Of a stretch of 64,000 nt of DNA, positions 24,243-34,005 are shown piece after piece. The stretch lies in the NCBI RefSeq assembly GCF_947495255.1, contig NZ_CANLYI010000014.1, forward strand, positions 1 to 64,000, read 5' to 3'. Within the stretch, counting starts at the first letter, position 1. Every line of letters begins with the position of its first letter. The DNA is from an uncultured Winogradskyella sp. Its GTDB lineage: Bacteria; Bacteroidota; Bacteroidia; Flavobacteriales; Flavobacteriaceae. The position numbers were made by a program, and so were the translations under genes. A model generated the notes under the pieces. It saw nothing but the letters and a program-made list of their open reading frames with translations. It searched no databases and had not been told where the DNA came from.

Positions 24243-25607
24243 ATGCCAAATAAACTAACAACATATTTAAATATCCAAACTAATGCAGCTCCTTTGTCTG
24301 TGTTTAGAATAGGTTTTGGTATTATGATGTTAGCGAGTATCATAAGGTTTTGGTCTTACGGTTGGATTGAAAAATTGTATTTAGAACCAAAATTTCACTT
24401 CTCTTATTATGGCTTAGAATTTATAAAACCTATAGGTGTTTATAGCTATCTCATTTTTTTTATCTGTGGATTATCAGCACTTTTTGTAGCCTTAGGGTTT
24501 AAGTATAGAATTGCAATAATCACATTCTTTTTAAGTTTTACTTATATAGAATTGATGGATAAAACCACTTATCTTAATCACTATTATTTTATAAGTGTAT
24601 TGAGTTTTTTAATGTGCTTTTTACCAGCTAATACTTATTTTTCAATAGATGCTTTTATTAGAAAAAAACAATATAACCAAATCCCTAAGTGGACTATTGA
24701 TTGTATAAAGTTACTTCTAGGTATTGTGTACGTTTATGCAGGTTTAGCTAAGATAAACAGTGATTGGTTGTTTAAGGCAATGCCTTTAAAAATATGGTTG
24801 CCTTCAAAGTACGATTTACCTTTTATTGGCCAAAGTCTAATGCAGCAAGAGTGGTTTCATATTGCAATGAGTTGGTCTGGTATGTTATACGATTTAACTA
24901 TCCCATTTTTATTACTTTATAAGCGAACACGAATTTTTGCTTTTGTGTTAGTCGTATTCTTTCATGTATTTACAAGAGTACTGTTTCCAATTGGTATGTT
25001 TCCATATGTGATGATTGTTGGTACCTTAATTTTCTTTGATTATGGAGTTCATGAGCGTATTCTAAATGTAATTAGAGGACTATTTAGTTTTTTTAAATTG
25101 AAAGCTTCAAACTTAGAAAATTTAAGCTATAAGGTTTCAAATGAAAAGATAATTCTGCCAATATTAGGTTTGTTTTTTACTATTCAATTACTTTTACCGT
25201 TTCGTTATGTATTGTATCCAAACGAATTGTTTTGGACAGAGGAAGGTTACCGCTTTTCTTGGCGCGTGATGCTAATGGAAAAAGCAGGTTATGCAGAATT
25301 TAAAATTGTTAACGCTGAAACGGGTCATTCATTTTCCGTAAACAATTCAGATTTTTTAACACCGTTTCAAGAAAAACAAATGAGTTCACAGCCCGATTTT
25401 ATTCTTGAATATGCTAAGTACTTAGAGCAACATTTCTTAGCTCAAGGTCATAAAAATATTGAAATTTACGTTGATAGCTATGTGGCTCTCAACGGTCGCT
25501 CAAGCGAACGTTTTATAAATCCTAAAGTAGATTTACTAAAACAAACAGAATCATTAAAAACTAAAAATTGGATTTTACCATTTAAGGATGAAATTAAAGG
25601 ACTATAG
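24243..25607 (+). CDS. HTTM domain membrane protein (VKGC-like)
   Basis: A 454-residue protein with an HTTM (vitamin K-dependent gamma-carboxylase-like) domain: four or more helices in the first ~290 residues, including PLSVFRIGFGIMM, DKTTYLNHYYF and KLLLGIVYVYAGLAKINSDW. The soluble C-terminal part (about 330-454) contains EEGYRFSWRVMLMEK, also seen in gamma-carboxylases. Whether it carboxylates glutamate is unknown. Its end overlaps the TonB receptor start by 20 nt, so the two are coupled. Confidence 0.88.
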   Translation: MPNKLTTYLNIQTNAAPLSVFRIGFGIMMLASIIRFWSYGWIEKLYLEPKFHFSYYGLEFIKPIGVYSYLIFFICGLSALFVALGFKYRIAIITFFLSFTYIELMDKTTYLNHYYFISVLSFLMCFLPANTYFSIDAFIRKKQYNQIPKWTIDCIKLLLGIVYVYAGLAKINSDWLFKAMPLKIWLPSKYDLPFIGQSLMQQEWFHIAMSWSGMLYDLTIPFLLLYKRTRIFAFVLVVFFHVFTRVLFPIGMFPYVMIVGTLIFFDYGVHERILNVIRGLFSFFKLKASNLENLSYKVSNEKIILPILGLFFTIQLLLPFRYVLYPNELFWTEEGYRFSWRVMLMEKAGYAEFKIVNAETGHSFSVNNSDFLTPFQEKQMSSQPDFILEYAKYLEQHFLAQGHKNIEIYVDSYVALNGRSSERFINPKVDLLKQTESLKTKNWILPFKDEIKGL

Positions 25608-28014
25608 TTTACTTATAATAATTATAATAACGGCATTTACGCTAAATGGACAGCAAAAGGTGTCTGGTATTATAAAGAACAAGGCAACTCAACAACCCAT
25701 AAATAATGTGGAGATTTATGATAAGATTTCAGGCTTGTTGGCTAAAACAAATGCTACAGGTTATTATGAGTTTACCACAAAAAAAGAGAAATTAAAGTTG
25801 GTATTCTTTTCTTATGAATTTCAAATTATAGAAGTAGAAATAATTGTTGAAGCTGATGTGGTTTTATATCAACAATTGGAGGCGATAGGAGAAGAATTAA
25901 CAGCAGTTGAGATTACAGCAAGGAAAGATAAAGTTTTTGAATTAAGTAGGTTAAGTGACGTTGAAGAAACAGCTATTTATGCAGGTAAAAAAACAGAAGT
26001 TGTTTTGGTAGAACAATCTATGGCAAATTTAGCAACTAATAACGCTAGGCAAATTTATAGTCAAGTTGCTGGTTTAAATATTTATCAAAACGATGATGCA
26101 GGATTGCAACTAAATATTGGTGGTCGAGGTTTAGATCCCAATCGAACAGCAAATTTTAATACGAGACAAAATGGTTACGATATCAGTGCTGATGTATTAG
26201 GATATCCAGAGAGTTATTATTCTCCTGCAACGGAAGGGCTAAAACAGATTCAAGTAATCCGTGGTGCAGCTTCTCTGCAATACGGCACACAGTTTGGAGG
26301 ACTTATTAATTTTGTAATGAAAGAACCAAATCCCAATAAACCTATTGAACTAGTAACTAGAAACACTTTAGGGAGTTTCGGTTTATACACTAATTTTACA
26401 AGCCTTAGTGGTACAAAAGGTAAATGGAGTTATTATACGTTTTTTAATTATAAAAAAGGAGATGGTTTTAGATCAAATTCAGAATTCGAATCTAAAAACG
26501 TCTATGCGCATATTGGTTATCAATTTAATGATAATACAGCATTAACGGGTGAAGTAACGTATTTAAATTACTTAGCACAGCAAGCTGGCGGATTAACTGA
26601 CGATATGTTTAACGATGACCCTTATCAAAGTAATAGAGCTCGAAATTGGTTTGAAGTCGATTGGTTATTGTATAATCTTAAATTCTCACATCAATTTTCT
26701 GAAAACACCAATTTCACCTTCAATTTTTTTGGGTTAAATGCTTCAAGAGATGCCCTTGGTTTTAGAACTAATAGAGTAGACCAATTGGATCCTGGTGAAG
26801 AACGAGATTTAATAAAAGGTGATTTTAATAATTATGGTTTTGAAACACGGATATTGAGTAAATATCAGGTTTTTAATAAAAATGCGACATTTTTAATAGG
26901 TTCCAAGTTTTATAATGCAAATAACAGCCAGCAACAAGGTCCAGGTTCTGATGGTGTAGAAGCAGACTTTAATATTAGAACAGACGAGTTTCCAAATTAT
27001 TCGGATCAATCTCAATTTGATTTCCCTAATTTAAACGTTGCCGTATTTGGCGAAAATATTTTTTACCTAAACGATAAGTTTTCTGTTACACCAGGTTTTA
27101 GATTCGAATATATTAAAACAGAAAGTGATGGTTTTTATAAGCGTATCAATACAGATGCGGCTGGTAACGTCATCTTTGAGGAAACTGTGGAAGATAATCG
27201 AGATTTCGAACGTAATTTTGTGTTGCTAGGCTTAGGATTAAGCTACAAACCAAGTACAAGTTTAGAGGCTTATGGAAATATTTCTCAAAATTACCGATCA
27301 GTAACTTTTTCTGATATAAATATTATCAATCCTGCTTTTGCTATCAATCCTAATATTACAGATGAAGAAGGATTTACTATTGATTTAGGTTTACGTGGTA
27401 ATTTTAAAAGTATTGTATCTTATGATGTAGGTGCATTCGCATTATTTTACAATAGAAGAATCGGATTTGTACAGAAAGGGTTAGATGATGGTCGTGTAGT
27501 CAGCGAGCGTGGAAATATTGGTGACGCAGTTATGTATGGAGTTGAGTCTTTGTTTGATTTTAACTTGAAGAAAATATTCAAAATGAATAATGACTTCAGC
27601 TTAAATTATTTTGTAAATACATCAGTTATTAAATCAGAATATACCAATTCAGATCAAGTAGGAATTGAAGGTAATGAAGTAGAATTTGTGCCAGACTTAA
27701 ACCTAAAAACAGGATTGCGATTCGGTTATAAAAACCTAATGGCAAATATGCAATACACTTATTTAGGAAGTCAATTTACAGATGCTACTAATTCTATAGA
27801 CTCAAATTTAAGTGGTGTAATTGGTGAAATTCCCGAATATGATATATTGGATTTATCGTTATCTTACGCTTATAAAATTTTCAAATTAGAAACAGGAGTT
27901 AATAACTTACTCGATAATGCTTATTTTACAAGAAGAGCAACAGGTTACCCTGGACCAGGAATTATTCCATCTGCACCTCGTAACTGGTATGTAACATTGG
28001 AAGTTAAATTGTAA
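25588..28014 (+). CDS. TonB-dependent receptor, FecA-like
   Basis: An 808-residue outer-membrane receptor. Signal peptide (about 1-21), a carboxypeptidase-regulatory-like beta-sandwich (about 22-95) typical of Bacteroidota, a plug domain (about 115-240) with GGRGLDPNR and EGLKQIQVIRGAASLQYG, and a beta-barrel ending in an aromatic-rich strand (PRNWYVTLEVKL). The plug resembles Fe(III)-dicitrate receptors. The nearby imelysin and DUF4856 lipoproteins support metal or siderophore uptake; the ligand is not determinable. Confidence 0.92.
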   Translation: MKLKDYSLLIIIIITAFTLNGQQKVSGIIKNKATQQPINNVEIYDKISGLLAKTNATGYYEFTTKKEKLKLVFFSYEFQIIEVEIIVEADVVLYQQLEAIGEELTAVEITARKDKVFELSRLSDVEETAIYAGKKTEVVLVEQSMANLATNNARQIYSQVAGLNIYQNDDAGLQLNIGGRGLDPNRTANFNTRQNGYDISADVLGYPESYYSPATEGLKQIQVIRGAASLQYGTQFGGLINFVMKEPNPNKPIELVTRNTLGSFGLYTNFTSLSGTKGKWSYYTFFNYKKGDGFRSNSEFESKNVYAHIGYQFNDNTALTGEVTYLNYLAQQAGGLTDDMFNDDPYQSNRARNWFEVDWLLYNLKFSHQFSENTNFTFNFFGLNASRDALGFRTNRVDQLDPGEERDLIKGDFNNYGFETRILSKYQVFNKNATFLIGSKFYNANNSQQQGPGSDGVEADFNIRTDEFPNYSDQSQFDFPNLNVAVFGENIFYLNDKFSVTPGFRFEYIKTESDGFYKRINTDAAGNVIFEETVEDNRDFERNFVLLGLGLSYKPSTSLEAYGNISQNYRSVTFSDINIINPAFAINPNITDEEGFTIDLGLRGNFKSIVSYDVGAFALFYNRRIGFVQKGLDDGRVVSERGNIGDAVMYGVESLFDFNLKKIFKMNNDFSLNYFVNTSVIKSEYTNSDQVGIEGNEVEFVPDLNLKTGLRFGYKNLMANMQYTYLGSQFTDATNSIDSNLSGVIGEIPEYDILDLSLSYAYKIFKLETGVNNLLDNAYFTRRATGYPGPGIIPSAPRNWYVTLEVKL

Positions 28015-28193
28015 AAATTTCTATACTTAACTGCCAAAAGCTAAAACAAATTGAAAAAATAGCAAAAGGGAAATGGTTTTATCGTTTAGTTGTTCCTAAA
28101 AAAATCAGGTTTATAGGTGATATGACACTTGCCGAAAACCGCTATAATTTTGCCATAGAAAGGCTTAGAGTTTATTGCAAAGCACATAATTAG
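28008..28193 (+). other. Open frame without a standard start, possible gene remnant
   Basis: From 28008 a frame stays open for 61 codons and ends at a TAG at 28191-28193. It has a protein-like composition (KGKWFYRLVVPKK, then RYNFAIERLRVY) but no ATG, GTG or TTG before its middle. It may be the tail of a lost gene or a small protein with an unusual start. No family recognised. Confidence 0.3.
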
Positions 28194-28268
28194 TTTCTGT
28201 TTTTCTGCCGCTTAAAGTAATCGTATTAGTTGTGGTGTTTTTATTTTCTCATTAAGAAAAATAAGATG

Positions 28269-28276
28269 TATCTTTG
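28269..28276 (+). promoter_or_regulatory. -7 element TATCTTTG for guaB
   Basis: Exact TAnnTTTG match, 23 nt before the ATG at 28300. Confidence 0.6.
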
Positions 28277-28299
28277 TATGCAATTATATCTTAATTGCC

Positions 28300-29772
28300 A
28301 TGACAGCACACGAAAATAAAATTGTTGGAGAAGGTCTTACTTACGATGACGTACTCTTAGTTCCAGCATTTTCTGAAGTTCTTCCTAGAGAAGTTAATAT
28401 TCAAACAAAATTTACAAAAAACATTACAATCAACATTCCTGTGATTTCCGCAGCAATGGATACTGTTACTGAAAGTAAAATGGCAATTGCCATGGCACAA
28501 GAAGGCGGTATTGGTGTGTTGCATAAAAACATGACTATTGATCAGCAAGCTGATAAAGTGCGTCGCGTAAAGCGTGCAGAAAGCGGTATGATTATAGACC
28601 CTGTGACATTGCCATTAACAGCTACAGTTTTTGATGCGAAGTCTAATATGGCAGAGCATGGCATTGGTGGAATACCTATTGTAGATGAAAACGGAAAATT
28701 AACAGGTATTGTAACCAATAGAGATTTACGTTTTGAGCATGAAAATGCAAAACCGATAGTAGAAGTAATGACTAAAGAAAATTTAGTTACAGCTGCAGTT
28801 GGTACATCTTTAAAAGATGCTGAAAAAATTCTTCAACAAAACAAGATTGAAAAATTACTTATCGTTGATGATAATTATATTTTAAAAGGACTAATTACCT
28901 TTAGAGATATCACTAAGGTGACTCAAAAACCAAATGCAAACAAAGATACTTACGGAAGATTACGTGTTGCTGCTGCCATTGGTGTAACAGGTGATGCTGT
29001 AGAAAGAGCTTCTGCTTTAGTAAAAGCTGGTGTAGATGCTGTAATTATAGATACAGCTCATGGACATACCAAAGGTGTGGTAATGGTTTTGAAAGAAATA
29101 AAGAAGAAATTCCCTAAACTAGACGTTATTGTTGGAAACATTGCAACAGGAGAAGCGGCAAAATATTTAGTAGAAGCAGGAGCGGATGCTGTAAAAGTAG
29201 GTATTGGTCCAGGTTCTATTTGTACCACAAGAGTAGTAGCAGGTGTTGGTTTTCCTCAGTTTTCTGCAGTATTAGAAGTTGCAGCAGCTATAAAAGGTAC
29301 GGGAGTTCCAGTAATTGCAGATGGAGGAATTCGTTATACAGGTGATATACCTAAAGCCATTGCTGCTGGTGCAGATACGGTAATGTTAGGTTCTCTGTTA
29401 GCAGGAACAAAAGAAAGTCCAGGAGAGACGATTATATACGAAGGCCGAAAATTTAAATCTTACAGAGGAATGGGTTCTGTTGAAGCCATGAAGCAAGGAA
29501 GTAAAGACCGTTATTTTCAAGATGTAGAAGATGATATTAAAAAATTAGTGCCAGAAGGTATTGTAGGTCGTGTACCTTACAAAGGAGAATTAGAAGAAAG
29601 TATTCACCAATTTATTGGTGGACTTAGAGCAGGAATGGGTTATTGTGGAGCAAAAGATGTAGCCACTCTAAAAGAAACAGGACGCTTTGTTAAAATTACA
29701 AGTTCTGGTATTAATGAAAGCCATCCTCATGATGTAACCATTACAAAGGAAGCTCCAAATTACTCACGTTAA
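28300..29772 (+). CDS. guaB: IMP dehydrogenase
   Basis: A 490-residue enzyme oxidising IMP to XMP, the committed step of GMP synthesis, in the cytoplasm. The TIM barrel is split by a CBS-domain pair (about 95-200). Catalytic loop [11 protein letters not shown] (active Cys), the NAD/IMP segment [11 protein letters not shown] and the flap [10 protein letters not shown] are intact. Normal length. Monocistronic, with its own promoter and terminator. Confidence 0.97.
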   Translation: MTAHENKIVGEGLTYDDVLLVPAFSEVLPREVNIQTKFTKNITINIPVISAAMDTVTESKMAIAMAQEGGIGVLHKNMTIDQQADKVRRVKRAESGMIIDPVTLPLTATVFDAKSNMAEHGIGGIPIVDENGKLTGIVTNRDLRFEHENAKPIVEVMTKENLVTAAVGTSLKDAEKILQQNKIEKLLIVDDNYILKGLITFRDITKVTQKPNANKDTYGRLRVAAAIGVTGDAVERASALVKAGVDAVIIDTAHGHTKGVVMVLKEIKKKFPKLDVIVGNIATGEAAKYLVEAGADAVKVGIGPGSICTTRVVAGVGFPQFSAVLEVAAAIKGTGVPVIADGGIRYTGDIPKAIAAGADTVMLGSLLAGTKESPGETIIYEGRKFKSYRGMGSVEAMKQGSKDRYFQDVEDDIKKLVPEGIVGRVPYKGELEESIHQFIGGLRAGMGYCGAKDVATLKETGRFVKITSSGINESHPHDVTITKEAPNYSR

Positions 29773-29802
29773 TAAAAGATTAATCTTATTTTTATAAAAT
29801 TG

Positions 29803-29832
29803 AAAACAGCATTGAGAGATGCTGTTTTTTTT
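29803..29832 (+). terminator. Intrinsic terminator after guaB
   Basis: AAAACAGCAT-TGAGAG-ATGCTGTTTT followed by a T-run. Confidence 0.85.
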
Positions 29833-29898
29833 GTGTAAAATATTAGATTTTGCGTAAGGCGTTGGCTAATTTTACATTTCAAATTCTATATCATAATC

Positions 29899-31038
29899 TT
29901 GGTTACATACGATTACATAATTTTAGGAGCAGGAGCAGCAGGTTTAATGTTGGCTTCTCGTATGGCTAATGATTCGTTTTTTGATGATAAATCAATTTTA
30001 ATCATTGATAAATCTAAAAACAAAGGAAACGATAGAACTTGGTGTTTTTGGGAAGAAAACGAAGGTGAATGGGATGAGGTTGTAACCAAAACATGGTCGA
30101 ATATTTATTTTGGAAGTGCACAATTTTCTAAAACAATACCCATTGCACCTTATAAATATAAAATGATAAGGAGTGAAGCTTTTTACAATTCACTTTGGGA
30201 AAGCATCAATGCAAAATCTAATTTCACTTTTATTGAAGATACAATTAATAGCTTTTCAGAATTAAAGAATGAGGTTCAAATAATTACTTCAAAAGGGCGG
30301 TATTTAGGATTAAAACTTTTTAATAGTTTACCAAATGCTGAAGTCTATAAATCTCAAGATAAATATCCATTAATACATCAGCATTTTGTTGGTTGGTTTG
30401 TGAAAGTGCAGGAAGATGTATTTGATGATTCTAAAGCCACATTCATGGATTTTTCAGTAGAACAGAATGATAATACATGCTTTATGTATGTTTTACCTGT
30501 TACTAGAAGGACTGCGTTGTTTGAGTATACCTTGTTTTCAAAAGACTTATTGCAACATTCTGAATATGAAGATGCTATAAAATTATATTTAGAAAATAAA
30601 AACATATCAGATTACACCATTGTAGAAGTAGAAAAGGGAAATATACCAATGACATCCTTTAAATTTAAGAACATAAATTCTCAGCATGTTTTAAATATAG
30701 GGACAGCGGGTGGCTGGACAAAAGCTAGTACAGGCTATACGTTTAAAAATACATCAAAAAAGACTAAAGAAGTTGTTGCATTTTTAAAGACAAAAAACGA
30801 TTTATCTAAGTTTCATAAAAAATCAAAATTCTGGTTCTATGATTTAATTTTTTTAGATGTTTTGGCAAATCATAATGGGGAAGGTGCAGCAATGTTTGCC
30901 TCTATGTTTAAGAAAGCAAATATTAAAACAGTGTTTAGATTTCTAGATGAAGAATCTACTATAATTGAAGACTTAAAAATAATACTGTCAGTTCCTCCAA
31001 AACGATTTATACAAGCGTTTATTAAACGACTTTTTTAG
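29899..31038 (+). CDS. crtY: Lycopene cyclase (CrtY family)
   Basis: A 379-residue FAD-dependent enzyme converting lycopene to beta-carotene at the membrane. N-terminal dinucleotide fold YIILGAGAAGLMLASRM, then DRTWCFWEE (a cyclase hallmark), PLIHQHFVGWFV and FMYVLPVTRRTALFEYTLF, all typical of CrtY. The start is TTG at 29899, directly before VTYDYII. It is separate from the crtZBI cluster at 45.4-48.2 kb but supplies the missing step between CrtI and CrtZ. Confidence 0.9.
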   Translation: MVTYDYIILGAGAAGLMLASRMANDSFFDDKSILIIDKSKNKGNDRTWCFWEENEGEWDEVVTKTWSNIYFGSAQFSKTIPIAPYKYKMIRSEAFYNSLWESINAKSNFTFIEDTINSFSELKNEVQIITSKGRYLGLKLFNSLPNAEVYKSQDKYPLIHQHFVGWFVKVQEDVFDDSKATFMDFSVEQNDNTCFMYVLPVTRRTALFEYTLFSKDLLQHSEYEDAIKLYLENKNISDYTIVEVEKGNIPMTSFKFKNINSQHVLNIGTAGGWTKASTGYTFKNTSKKTKEVVAFLKTKNDLSKFHKKSKFWFYDLIFLDVLANHNGEGAAMFASMFKKANIKTVFRFLDEESTIIEDLKIILSVPPKRFIQAFIKRLF

Positions 31039-31074
31039 AAAAAAAATATTGAGATAACGAGAAATATAAACAAT

Positions 31075-31314
31075 CTATTCTCCTGAATAAACCTGTCCAC
31101 GATGAGGTTTTAAAGCATCTCTAATCGGTTTCATTTCAGATTCGGCAACTACTAAATAAGCTAAGGTATGCATATCGCTTATAGTTTCCATTTCAACAAT
31201 TGTAATATCTAGTTTGTTGATTGCAATATATTCCTTGAGATGTATAACATGGTGTTCCGCTGTTTTTTCTGCAGCAGGTCCTCTAAAATCCCAAATCAGT
31301 TTTAATTGTCGCAT
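31075..31314 (-). CDS. Small conserved protein of unknown function
   Basis: A 79-residue cytoplasmic protein: MRQLKLIWDFRGPAAEKTAEHH, then an acidic beta-helix core and a C-terminal KPHRGQVY segment. The beta-alpha-beta pattern suggests a dimeric ferredoxin-like fold, but I cannot name the family. It lies 15 nt downstream of the SRPBCC gene and is probably co-transcribed with it. Confidence 0.65.
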   Translation of the reverse strand: MRQLKLIWDFRGPAAEKTAEHHVIHLKEYIAINKLDITIVEMETISDMHTLAYLVVAESEMKPIRDALKPHRGQVYSGE

Positions 31315-31329
31315 TATATATCGTCTTAA

Positions 31330-31788
31330 TTAGGCAGATTTAAGAATTGAAGTTCCGTTTTCAACAAAGTTTTTAAAATTATTTAAGTACGTTTTTGTTT
31401 GTTTTTTAAATGCGCGTGGCATAAAAAATAACATTGCACTCATTTTAAAACTTGTAGGTTGAAATTCGTTTTTAGAAGTCCACTGAGTGTAATTGTCTTG
31501 TGTAGATTTAAAGTAATTTTCCTGAATGTTACGCACACCTTCTGTAGTATATGATGCATGAAATTCATTAGGGAAGTTTTGCTTAGTAACCGTTTCAATG
31601 ATTTGCATTGTTCGTTTGCCAAAGCTGTAATTTAATCGCATAGTTGCACCAAGTTCATTTGGTGTGCCAGAAATATGTTCGGTACTCACTAAACCATTAT
31701 GCCAATGCTTTAGGTTTTCGGTCGAGTCTAGTTTTTCTATAACTTCTGAAATCGACTTCTTAATAAGAACTTCGGTAACGTATTGCAT
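31330..31788 (-). CDS. SRPBCC (START/polyketide cyclase-like) protein
   Basis: A 152-residue protein with the helix-grip pattern of the SRPBCC superfamily: TEVLIKKSISEVIEKLDS at the N-terminus, LKHWHNGLVSTEHISG, and a long C-terminal amphipathic helix (FKKQTKTYLNNFKNFVEN). Such proteins bind small hydrophobic ligands in a pocket; the ligand here is unknown. Cytoplasmic, first of two genes, with a -7 element at 31805-31812. Confidence 0.8.
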   Translation of the reverse strand: MQYVTEVLIKKSISEVIEKLDSTENLKHWHNGLVSTEHISGTPNELGATMRLNYSFGKRTMQIIETVTKQNFPNEFHASYTTEGVRNIQENYFKSTQDNYTQWTSKNEFQPTSFKMSAMLFFMPRAFKKQTKTYLNNFKNFVENGTSILKSA

Positions 31789-31804
31789 TATGAGGGATTT
31801 TAAA

Positions 31805-31812
31805 CAAATGTA
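31805..31812 (-). promoter_or_regulatory. -7 element TACATTTG for SRPBCC gene
   Basis: Exact TAnnTTTG match on the - strand, 17 nt before the ATG at 31788. Confidence 0.55.
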
Positions 31813-31981
31813 AAAAAAGTGTTAGCAATTATTTGGACTAATCGACGTTCTTATAGTTTTATTTGTTAAAATCAACGTTAAACTTTCTGAGTTGTTAAAC
31901 TGGTATGATTTTTACTACGTAACTAGCAGTAATCATAAAAATATTGCAATTTAAACGGCTTGTTAAATTAGCTATTTATGT

Positions 31982-31989
31982 TATTTTTG
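31982..31989 (+). promoter_or_regulatory. -7 element TATTTTTG for the foldase operon
   Basis: Exact TAnnTTTG with TTG at 31960-31962 (19-nt gap), 57 nt before the ATG at 32046. Confidence 0.65.
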
Positions 31990-32045
31990 CTCAGTTTGAA
32001 AAAACAGTCACATACATTAAAAGTTTCAAAATAAAATTAGTTTAA

Positions 32046-33995
32046 ATGAAGTCATTAAAATTCAAGTGTTTGTTCGTTGTGCTTTTAGCGCTAAACGTTT
32101 CGTTTTCTCAAGATAAAGATGAAGTACTACTTAAAGTAGGTGGTGAGCCAATTATGGCATCAGAATTTTTAAGAGTTTATAATAAAAACTTAGATTTAGT
32201 AAAGGACGAAAGTCAAAAAGATATTGATGGTTATTTAACTTTATTTACAGAATATCAATTAAAACTTCAAGAAGCTAAACGTCTTAAGCTAAATGAAGAT
32301 AAAAACTACCAACGCGAGTTTACACGCTATAAAAAGCAACTTATTAAAAATTACATCTCAGAGAACAAAGTAACGGATGAGTTAGTTGAAGAAGCTTACA
32401 AGCGTAGTAATATAGATATAAATGCTTCACACATTTTAGTACGCTTAGACCCATCGGAAAAAGATACTATTGCAGCTTATAACCAAGTTTTAGAATTGAG
32501 AAATCGTGCTCTAAAAGAAGGTTATGATACAGTTAAAGCAAAAATGCATAATGGAGAAACTATTTTCTTAGAAGACTTGGGATATTTTTCAGCCTTTAAA
32601 ATGGTTTATGATTTTGAAACAGCCGCTTTTAATACACCTGCAGGCGAAATATCAATGCCATTTAGAACACAGTTTGGTTATCATGTTGTTAAAGTAAACG
32701 ATAGACGTGCTTCTAGAGGTACAGTTACTGCAGCACATATTATGATTAATTTGTCTCCAAAAGATACTTTAGTAAATCCAGAAGAACGAATCAATACAAT
32801 CTACAAGAAGTTAGAACAAGGTGAAAATTTTGAAGCTTTAGCAAAGCAGTTTTCAGAGGATAAGAGTTCTGCTAATAATGGCGGAAAATTAACACCTTTT
32901 AAAAGTGGTCAGTTAAGTTCTATTAAATTTGAAGATGAAGCATTTGGATTAAAGAATAATGGAGATTTTAGCAAGCCTTTTAAAACAGATTATGGATGGC
33001 ACATTGTAAAACGAATAGATTTAGAACCAATTGCGCCATTAGAGGATGTAAAAGAAAATTTTGTAGCACGTGTTAAAAGGGACTCAAGGTCTAAGTTAAT
33101 TAACGAAGCAATGGTTGCTAAGTTGAAGAAGAAGTATAAAATCAATTATAACTCAGAGGCTAAAGCATATTTTGTTAAAATATTAAATGAGAAATTTTAT
33201 AGTCGTGCTTGGGAAATACCAGAAGATTTAAATAAAACGGAAGCAGTTTTTACTATTAATGATAGAGCTTTCTCTTATGAGGCATTTGCAAAGCACTTAT
33301 TTAATTCACAACGTCTATATTCGAATAAAAAAATGCCATTTGCAACTATAGTAGATAAAGAATTTAAGAGCTTTTTTGAAACATCTATTTTTAAATATAG
33401 AGAAGAGAATTTAGAAGTTGAGAACAAAGATTATGCAAATATCTTAAAGGAATATAGAGATGGACTTTTGTTATTTGATTTAATGGAGAAGGAAATCTGG
33501 AACAAGGCGTCAAAGGACACTCTTGGTTTAGAAGCATATTATAATGATAACAAAGCTAATTACAAATGGACAGATAGAGTAGATGTTGTTATTGCAACGT
33601 CATCAGATAAATCTAATTTAAAGAAGCTTCGTAAATTAATGAAGAAAGGAAAGTCTGAAGATGAAATAAAGGAGGCCTTAAACAAAGGAGACGAAGAGAA
33701 TGTTATTTTTACTAAAGGTATTTATAGTGTTAACGATCCAGTTTTACCATCTAATTTTGAAGTTAAAAAAGGACTTTCGGATGTTTATAATAATCATAAC
33801 GAAGCATTTCATATTATTAGAGTAAAAGAAGTACTACCAGCGAGAGTTAAAACTTTAGAAGAAGCTAAAGGTCGCGTTATTAATGATTACCAAGCTGTAT
33901 TAGAAACAAATTGGGTTAAGGATTTGTATAGTCGTTTTAAAGTAGAAGTAAACGATGATGTTCTAAAAACTGTTAAATCTAAAATAGGAAACTAA
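32046..33995 (+). CDS. Periplasmic peptidyl-prolyl isomerase (PpiC/parvulin, two domains)
   Basis: A 649-residue exported foldase. Signal peptide to about residue 21, a SurA-like chaperone helix region, then two parvulin domains (about 125-220 with INASHILVRLD, and about 225-335 with TAAHIMINLSP). A C-terminal chaperone-like region follows. It probably assists outer-membrane protein folding. First of three consecutive foldase genes, 10 nt before the second. Confidence 0.9.
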   Translation: MKSLKFKCLFVVLLALNVSFSQDKDEVLLKVGGEPIMASEFLRVYNKNLDLVKDESQKDIDGYLTLFTEYQLKLQEAKRLKLNEDKNYQREFTRYKKQLIKNYISENKVTDELVEEAYKRSNIDINASHILVRLDPSEKDTIAAYNQVLELRNRALKEGYDTVKAKMHNGETIFLEDLGYFSAFKMVYDFETAAFNTPAGEISMPFRTQFGYHVVKVNDRRASRGTVTAAHIMINLSPKDTLVNPEERINTIYKKLEQGENFEALAKQFSEDKSSANNGGKLTPFKSGQLSSIKFEDEAFGLKNNGDFSKPFKTDYGWHIVKRIDLEPIAPLEDVKENFVARVKRDSRSKLINEAMVAKLKKKYKINYNSEAKAYFVKILNEKFYSRAWEIPEDLNKTEAVFTINDRAFSYEAFAKHLFNSQRLYSNKKMPFATIVDKEFKSFFETSIFKYREENLEVENKDYANILKEYRDGLLLFDLMEKEIWNKASKDTLGLEAYYNDNKANYKWTDRVDVVIATSSDKSNLKKLRKLMKKGKSEDEIKEALNKGDEENVIFTKGIYSVNDPVLPSNFEVKKGLSDVYNNHNEAFHIIRVKEVLPARVKTLEEAKGRVINDYQAVLETNWVKDLYSRFKVEVNDDVLKTVKSKIGN

Positions 33996-34005
33996 AAGCC
34001 ACTTT

